DNA from: Bactericera cockerelli
Lineage: Eukaryota > Arthropoda > Insecta > Hemiptera > Triozidae
Assembly: GCA_024516035.1 (NCBI GenBank)
Contig: CM044961.1
Coordinates: forward strand, 13,700,439 to 13,764,438
Length of the DNA stretch: 64,000 bases
Reading direction: 5' to 3'
Below, piece after piece: positions 1 through 7,300 of the stretch. Every line of letters begins with the position of its first letter. The stretch's first letter is position 1. Position numbers and translations under genes: made by a program. The notes under the pieces were generated by a model. It did no database searches. It saw nothing but the letters and a program-made list of their open reading frames with translations, and was not told the DNA's origin.

Positions 1-433
1 TTCAAATGAAATGACTTAGAACATGTTTCTAAAACTTATGATGAGAAAATTACGACAGTGAAGTTAGCAGGGTGTCACCTAGAGTTAATCTACGTCGAAT
101 CGTGAAGTGACCCTGTATTATCAGAAAAGTAAGTTTAGTGGTGAGGTACCTACCAATCTATTTACCACCGCTTTGTGATAGTGAATAGGTGTAGATAATT
201 ATGCATATACTCGTACATTATCTACTTTTCTAAGTTTTATTTACCTGTCAATAAAAAGTTCTCATATCGTCGTAAAATCTAAATTACAGGCCTGAAAATA
301 CAAAAACTTCACAGGAAAGAAATCTTGTTTTGGACAGTAAAAAAAGTCAAGTTCATGTATGATTTCTTTGTGTTGAAGGAAGAGCCTCTTCGCAATCTTT
401 GCGGGTAGCGCAGCATAACTAAGAGGGTCTATG

Positions 434-520
434 GCTCGTTGAATGCACCGGTTCTCACCGAAGTTAAGCAACGTTCAGCGAGAAAAAGACTTCGTGATGC
501 TAGCATTAAAACTCAGAAAG
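434..520 (+). repeat. 5S rRNA-derived SINE fragment
   Basis: It matches the middle of insect 5S rRNA: GTTGAATGCACCGGTTCT, then CCGAAGTTAAGCAACG. It lacks the SINE body and is probably truncated. Confidence 0.6.
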
Positions 521-737
521 TGCCAAAAAAACTTATCAAATTTAGCAGTGCTTGGGCCCATGTCATTTAAAAAATTCAGCAACATTCAGAATCGGTGGCA
601 AACTCATAGGATTTTGAGATCGGAAGAAATTTTCGGGAGGGATCCATTTTTGTATCGAGCATTGGATGAATTGATTTATTTTATGCATTGTTTTAATTCT
701 ATTTATAACAACTTCTTTCGTCATCAATCTTCAACAA

Positions 738-810
738 GTTTCCGTAGTGTAGTGGTTATCACGTGTGCTTCACACGCACAAGGTCCCCGGTTCGATCCCG
801 GGCGGAAACA
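738..810 (+). tRNA. tRNA-Val (anticodon CAC)
   Basis: A 73-nt cloverleaf. The 7-bp acceptor stem GTTTCCG/CGGAAAC is perfect, with discriminator base A at 810. The D arm carries the AGTGGTTAT loop. The anticodon stem TGTGC/GCACA encloses loop TTCACAC, which places CAC at positions 34-36. The T arm CCCGG-TTCGATC-CCGGG is perfect and contains the B box. No intron is present and CCA is not encoded, as expected for a eukaryotic nuclear tRNA. A run of five T at 812-816 directly after the gene can serve as the Pol III terminator. Unlike the SINE heads elsewhere in the window, it has no SINE body attached and no stem mismatches, so I take it as a functional gene. Confidence 0.95.
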
Positions 811-1012
811 ATTTTTCTTCTCTTGGATTTTTCTTTTTTTATCAGATGAATACTTTGGGCGGAATTAATAGATGTTTTTGTAATACCTCTGTGGCTCTAA
901 GTCTCGGATTGCGAACTATCTTAGATGAGGAAAGCCGATGCTAAGCAATGACTTAAGTTATAAGTACAATTTTCGACACTTGGGGCCGAACTAAAAAAAA
1001 AAAACAAGATTA

Positions 1013-1127
1013 AATTTAAGGGCAGAATTAGTAGACGTTTTTGTAATACCTCTGTGGTGCTAAGTCACGGATTGCGTAATGTGTAAGATAGGGAATTTGT
1101 CTATTAATTTCGCCCTTAAAATAAGCT
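1013..1127. mobile_element. Short MITE-like element
   Basis: About 22-bp imperfect terminal inverted repeats (TTTAAGGGCAGAATTAGTAG at the left, its near complement at the right) flank an AT-rich core of about 70 bp. The left half recurs as a diverged direct copy at about 853-930 (GGCGGAATTAATAGATG). The size and lack of coding fit a non-autonomous DNA element. Confidence 0.5.
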
Positions 1128-1280
1128 AGACCCACCCTTAAGTTGGAGTTCCGACCAATCACAGAGCACTATAGCCCAACTTGATGGACAGTCTGGCTTA
1201 TCATGCATGACTGTATTCCTGTTTTAAAATTCGGCCCATGAAGTGTACCATGTTTTTCAAATTTATTATCTACCCCTCAG

Positions 1281-1357
1281 GAACAGTCGAGGCATGCATT
1301 TCTACATGAGGTACACACTCACAGTGGCATCCATATTTGGCGTCTTCCCTGTTATAG
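1281..1357 (+). CDS. Sugar receptor exon 1 of those visible
   Basis: Acceptor CTACCCCTCAG ends at 1280 and donor GTAAG starts at 1358. The frame enters with two bases carried from an unseen exon and leaves in phase 1. It reads NSRGMHFYMRYTLTVASIFG then VFPVIG, matching the family's start of the first membrane helix, where F-G-x-x-P-V is conserved. The internal ATG codons are not likely starts, because the acceptor and the family alignment imply upstream coding. Confidence 0.8.
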
Positions 1358-4300
1358 GTAAGAAATAGAATCACCTATAATTTATCCAATAAAATATATA
1401 AGACCTGTTTGACTGCTGGAGTAAAGGGAATTTTCAGTCTTACCTCGGCAGTATAAACAAGGTATATTCTAAAAATAAAAAAAAAATCACGAAACAATTT
1501 TTACTCTGATGAAGAGCTCACAAATTTTCTAACGCCACTAAGCCAGCATCGATGATACGTTAAATACACCAGTTCTGTCACATAAGTTAATTTGTGTAAC
1601 GTCCAGTGAGGTTAGGATATGGATTGGTGATTCGCACCCATTAAATGCTGGCTATTCCCGGCCCCACTCAGGCTAGGTGAGGTTAATTTGATATGGCTAT
1701 GCAGTTGAAAGCGTCGTTGAAGCCAAAAAATATCCTTCCCTGAACTTTTCAAGCAGATAGGTAGGTATGTCATGTCAAGCAGGAAAATATTAATTTATCC
1801 ATTTAACTAAAAAATTTAAATAAAAAGTTTCTATTTAATTAAAATTAATGAAATTAGCTGGAATATTTACCAGGTCTCCTTAACAAGAACTTGGCCAAGC
1901 TCAGGTTCAAGTGGCTGTCTCTAGTGACCTTTTACTCCCTGTGTCTCCTCACCGGCTTCCTCTCCATTGAAATCATCGCCCTGGACTACACCATTCGGAA
2001 CCTCAATGAAGACAGCTTGACAGCGAAAGGTACGATTGTTTGGCTGTATAATAGATACTTGAGATTGTCAAAACCTTCATTTTGGACCTAATCATAATAT
2101 AATAATAATAGATCATATGTTTTACTGTTGATATTTTTTATGTATACAGAGGACATAAAACAGGAGATTTAAAATATAAGTGAACACTATCCATTAACTC
2201 GGGCTATAGTACGCTGTGATTGGTTGAAACTCCGACTTGAGGGCGTGTCTGGATTTCCTTTCATGCCTTAGAATACGTAGAAGGAAAAGAAGAGGTGCTG
2301 AATGAAAGGCTACAGCTTAAGGCGCTACATATGGATTAATGACAATACATAAAACAATCAAAAGCTCTAGATTTTAATCATGGTTAACTCTGTCAATCAT
2401 GCGCCACGCCCCTAAGCCTCACTTACTACCTCCCCCCAGGCGGCATCAAGAAGGCCACGTCCGGCAGCATATTCTACGGCAACGCCTGCATCGCCATGAC
2501 GCTCTTCATTCGCCTGGCGCGCAAGTGGCCGCGTCTAGTGCAGGACTGGCGGCTGGTGGAGCTCTCCATGTCGAGATTTGGAGTCCCGCGACTCGGCTGG
2601 CGGTTCAGCCTGATGACCACGATTCTGTTCGGCCTCGCGTTCTTCGAGCACGGCCTGCACAACTGGTTGAACACGAGGCCAGGCGGCCGGGATGATATCT
2701 CGTCCATGTCTGCCACACTGCGCACGCCCAACGGAGCCAACTTTACCATTGACAATTCGGTGAGTGGACAACGTTTAAGTATTGGTTTTTTTTTTTTTTC
2801 AAGGAGAGGTGGTAAAATCTGTAGACGAACACTAGATTTTACCCTAGTGAACAGTGTGAGTACTGAGATGCGGACAACAGTGCATCATCCTCACTAAAAA
2901 CCACCTCTCCCCCTAAACATATGATCCCGGAACCGTTCAAAACATTACATCGGGTACAGTATTGGCTTAGAAAGATAGAAAGTGTTTTATTCCTTAAGTT
3001 ACTACCACCATAATATTTTCTGGATCAAGAAAGAAGAGCTGGTAGGTTTTTAGTGGGTTGAGTCACAAAAATGGTGCCACAGAAGTGAGAAAGACCATAC
3101 CCTGACGATGACTCTCGCATGCGTTTCAGACAATTTAAGACCATCAAAAATATTTTCGGCCTCAAAACAAAAGCGGCTTGATTACATTAGCTCCTTACAA
3201 TGATGAGGGGGAAAAAGAATAGATTTACTTGTATTAAAGTTATCAGTAAGCTTTTGACCTCAACGTTCTACTCGTGCACCCCATACAAAACAGAATGATA
3301 ACACCCTTTCCATAGAGAAAGCTAGCGACCTGTCCCAGTTTCGGTCATAATTCCCGAAACATTACTTGAGGCCACTGCTCGGACAATAATAATAATAATA
3401 ATAATAATAATATTGCCTTATTTATACTACCCGATTAGGACTATTAAAGTCCCATTATTCCAGCAGTAAGCCCAAGACATATTATTATGTGGTAAAAATC
3501 CCAAATGGGAGGATAACTTGTCATGTCCCGGCTGGGTTTCGAACCCACGACCTCTGGAACCTCTGGATTCACAGAGTGCCGCCTTTACCACTGAGCTACC
3601 GGGACAGACAATCCACCTATCCAGTGTCCATTTTGTGCAAAGGTCCACACTAGAGCATGATGACATAGCACAAGACCAAGTTTCATACACCAGCATTCTT
3701 TCATTCTAATTCCATACCTCTTATGTTCCCAGCCAACATTTGCCGGGTACCTCCAGAGGCATTCTAATTCCATACCTATTATGTTTCACTTTCCAGCATT
3801 CTTTCATTCTAATTCCATACCTATTATGTTTCACTTTCCAGCATTCTTTCATTCTAATTCCATACCTATTATTATGTTTCCAGCCAACATTTGCCGGGTA
3901 CCTCCAGCGGTTCTCCCTCAAGACTCACTGGTATCTGTTTCACGAGCAGAAGGTCGCCTCCTACAATGCCGTCAAAGGCTTCCTGGTCATGTGGCTGGCT
4001 CTGTCAGGTAGGAGGATTTCAGACCACCTAAAATAACTGAATGTGACGACTAGATAAAACTTCTTATTTACATAATTATGATGTAGGGATGGTAGAAAAG
4101 AGGTGGTGTGGAAGAGAATGCCGAAGGCATTCTCTTCCACACCACCTCTTTTCTACCATGCAGAGACGTTTTTTGTAACGCTATAGGGTTCACTGTAGGG
4201 TGGTCCCGAGCTTGCTATAGGGAAAACTTCGACCTTGACAATTATTCTCTCAAATGATATCTGAATGCGCATGTGCACAGGCGCTTCAAACAAACGTCTC

Positions 4301-7300
4301 TACATAACAAAACCAGCTGAAGGGACAAATGACCCAGGCATCCCTACAGTGAGGACTCTGCATACCACCGTTTTTATTATGTTCATTGTATGTAAAAAAT
4401 TGTGAATAAAGCTTGATCCAATTGTTTATAATAAAAAAAACTGGGTAGGTCAAATTTTCCACATTAAGAAACAAGGTTCAAGTTAATCCAAGCCTGAAGC
4501 GCCATTTTCAAACCAATCACAGAGCGTAGAAGGGTTAGTGTCCTCTTGGATTAAATCTAATCCTGTTTTATAGTAACACTATGTTGTTGTTGTGTTAGCC
4601 GCTTGGCTACAGCTGGAGGGTGAGTGATGGTCTCCAGCCAACTTATTTCAAAGTTGGCTCGTCCTGAAATACATATTTCTATGTGCGATCAACCATCATG
4701 AGGACTTGGACTTTGGTAACACTATATGGAGCATGCTGCTCAAAATAGAATACAATGGAAGAAACTAGGAGAGGCCTTTGCTAAGGATGGGGATTGATCA
4801 GGATAATAATGATGATGATGTTTTATAATTCACCCATTTATCAAAGTTACCTACACTTCTCCAGTAGGCCATGATTCCACTGAGTTCATTCAACATTTCG
4901 TCTCGCAAAGTGCAAAGCGTTTTGCAACGTTTCATGAACCACTCTTTCTTTGATCAAATGTGATTGAATCCCATGTAGGACGAAAAACTGCTCATCAACA
5001 ATTTGAAAAACTTCCATATAAAATATGTTGTGAAACGTTTTTAAACAAAATTGAGTTCTCAGTGGATCTGTTAAGGTGTTCATTCAACGTAGTGAACAGC
5101 GATGGATCGCTGAATACACCAATAAAAATTGTCAGATCACTGAAAGTCTGCCAGTCCGACAAGGTCAGGCACAGGTGGGTAAAAATTAGTAAGTCTTATA
5201 TATAAGCTCCAAAATATTGGACTCAAGGAGTATTAAAAAAAAACATATGCCACAAAGAATAATAGTATATGAATACATTAAATGTCAAAAGTTAAAAATT
5301 AAAAAAGACTAGGAGAAATTTAAGGACTTCAATCAAATACATTCCTCTATTTCATCTCTACTAGTGAATATGGTGTCTAATCAACTGCTCCTCCATTTCT
5401 CTCCCCTACGCCTCCCTAATCATCTCCAGCAACGAGTGGCGAGAGTTACCGGGAGGCTTACACCCTCCTGTCTCTCCTAGTCAAGAAGGTGGACGCTCAC
5501 ATCAACTCAATCATCATCCTCTCAGTGAGTAGCAACGTCTACTTCATCTGCGCCCAGTCATACTGAGATAGAGTAAGTGAACTTCTATTCTATCACTGAG
5601 ATAGAGTAAGTGAACTTCTATCTTATCACTGAGATAGAGTAAGTGAACTTATCTCTATCACTGAGATAGAGTAAGTGAACTTCTATCTCTATCACTGAGA
5701 TAGGTAATGTAACTTCTATCTCTATCACTGAGATAGAGTAAGTGAATTCTATCTCTATCACTGAGATAGAGTAAGTGAACTTCTATCTCTATCACTGAGA
5801 TAGAGTAAGTGAACTTCTATTCTCTATCACTGAGATAGAGATAGAAAATATGGGCACAGCTGACCTTCATTCCAGAAACCACAATCACACTCTCGTAATC
5901 CCCAAATCTTCCTTTCAACCGTCACACAACGCACGCTGAATGGTTATTTCGTACGAAATATAACATTTCAGAGTGCGTTTTGTTGAAGGTTTGAAAAGGA
6001 GATTTGGGATTATAGGAGGTGAGAGTAGTTTCTGGAATGAAGTCCACTTAGGTAAAACTTCTTTATTTTCTGCGACAAAAATAAATCAACCTAGGTCATG
6101 AAATTACAACAACAATTTCAAAATTCCAGTCAGAAACAAAAAAGATAAACGTTTTCTCGCATAGTAGGTATGACAACATTAGCGGTTTGAAGATAAGAAC
6201 GGCATTTGAACTAAACAAAACCGATTTTCCTTCTACGTACCCAATATTCTACTCTACTTCCGCACTCATTTCCACAGTTCCATTCAGCACAGCTACTTCC
6301 GCACGCTGTTCTTACATGTACTACACTCTGTTTCATTCCACAGTTTCCATTCAGCACAGCTACTTCCGCACGCTGTTCTACATGTACTGCACTCTGTTTC
6401 ATTTCCACAGTTCCATTCAGCACAGCTACTTCCGCACGCTGTTCTACATGTACTCCACTCTTGTGTTTCATTTCCACAGTTCCATTCAGCACAGCTACTT
6501 CCGCACGCTGTTCTACACGTACTCCACTCTGTGTTTCATTTCCACAGTTCCATTCAGCACAGCTACTTCCGCACGCTGTTCTACATGTACTCCACTCTGT
6601 GTTTCATTTCCACAGTTCCATTCAGCACAGCTACTTCCGCACGCTGTTCTACATTACTCCACCCTGTGTTTCATTTCCGCAGTTCCATTCAGCACAGCTA
6701 CTTCCGCACGCTGTTTACATGTACTCCACTCTGTGTTTCATTTCCACAGTTCCATTCAGCACAGCTACTTCCGCACGCTGTTCTACTGTACTCCACTCTG
6801 TGTTTCATTTCCACAGTTCCATTCAGCACAGCTACTTCCGCACGCTGTTCTACATGTACTCCACCTGTGTTTCATTTCCACAGTTCCATTCAGCACAGTA
6901 CTTCCGCACGCTGTTCTAAATGTACTCCACCCTGTGTTTCATTTCCACAGTTCCATTCAGCCAGTACTTCCGCACGCTGTTCTACATGTACTCCACTCTT
7001 GTTTCATTTTCCACAGTTCATTCGCACAGCTACTTCCAACACGCTGTTCTACATGTACTCCACTATGTGTTTCATTTCCACAGTTTCCATTCAGCACAGC
7101 TACTTCCACACGCTGTTCTACATGTACTCCACTCTGTGTTTCATTTCCACAGTTCCATTCAGCACAGCTACTTCCACGCTGTTCTACATGTACTCCACTA
7201 TGTGTTTCATTTCCACAGTTCCATTCAGCACAGCTACTTCCGCACGCTGTTCTACATGTACTCCACCCTGTGTTTCATTTTCCACAGTTCATTCAGCAAG

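Noticed and set aside
443..868. A 141-codon ORF on the plus strand
   Set aside because: It runs straight through the tRNA-Val gene and a 5S SINE fragment, with no family match.
3525..3605. A tRNA gene with a perfect acceptor stem
   Set aside because: The segment is too long, has no proper D arm and is joined to a SINE body with several sister copies.
5561..5845. Resemblance to a tet operator array (CTCTATCACTGA-like cores in about 34-bp steps)
   Set aside because: The second half-site is GATAGAG with an inserted base instead of the tetO spacing, and units drift by indels. The array grades into a receptor exon end. Vector contamination would show exact operator units.
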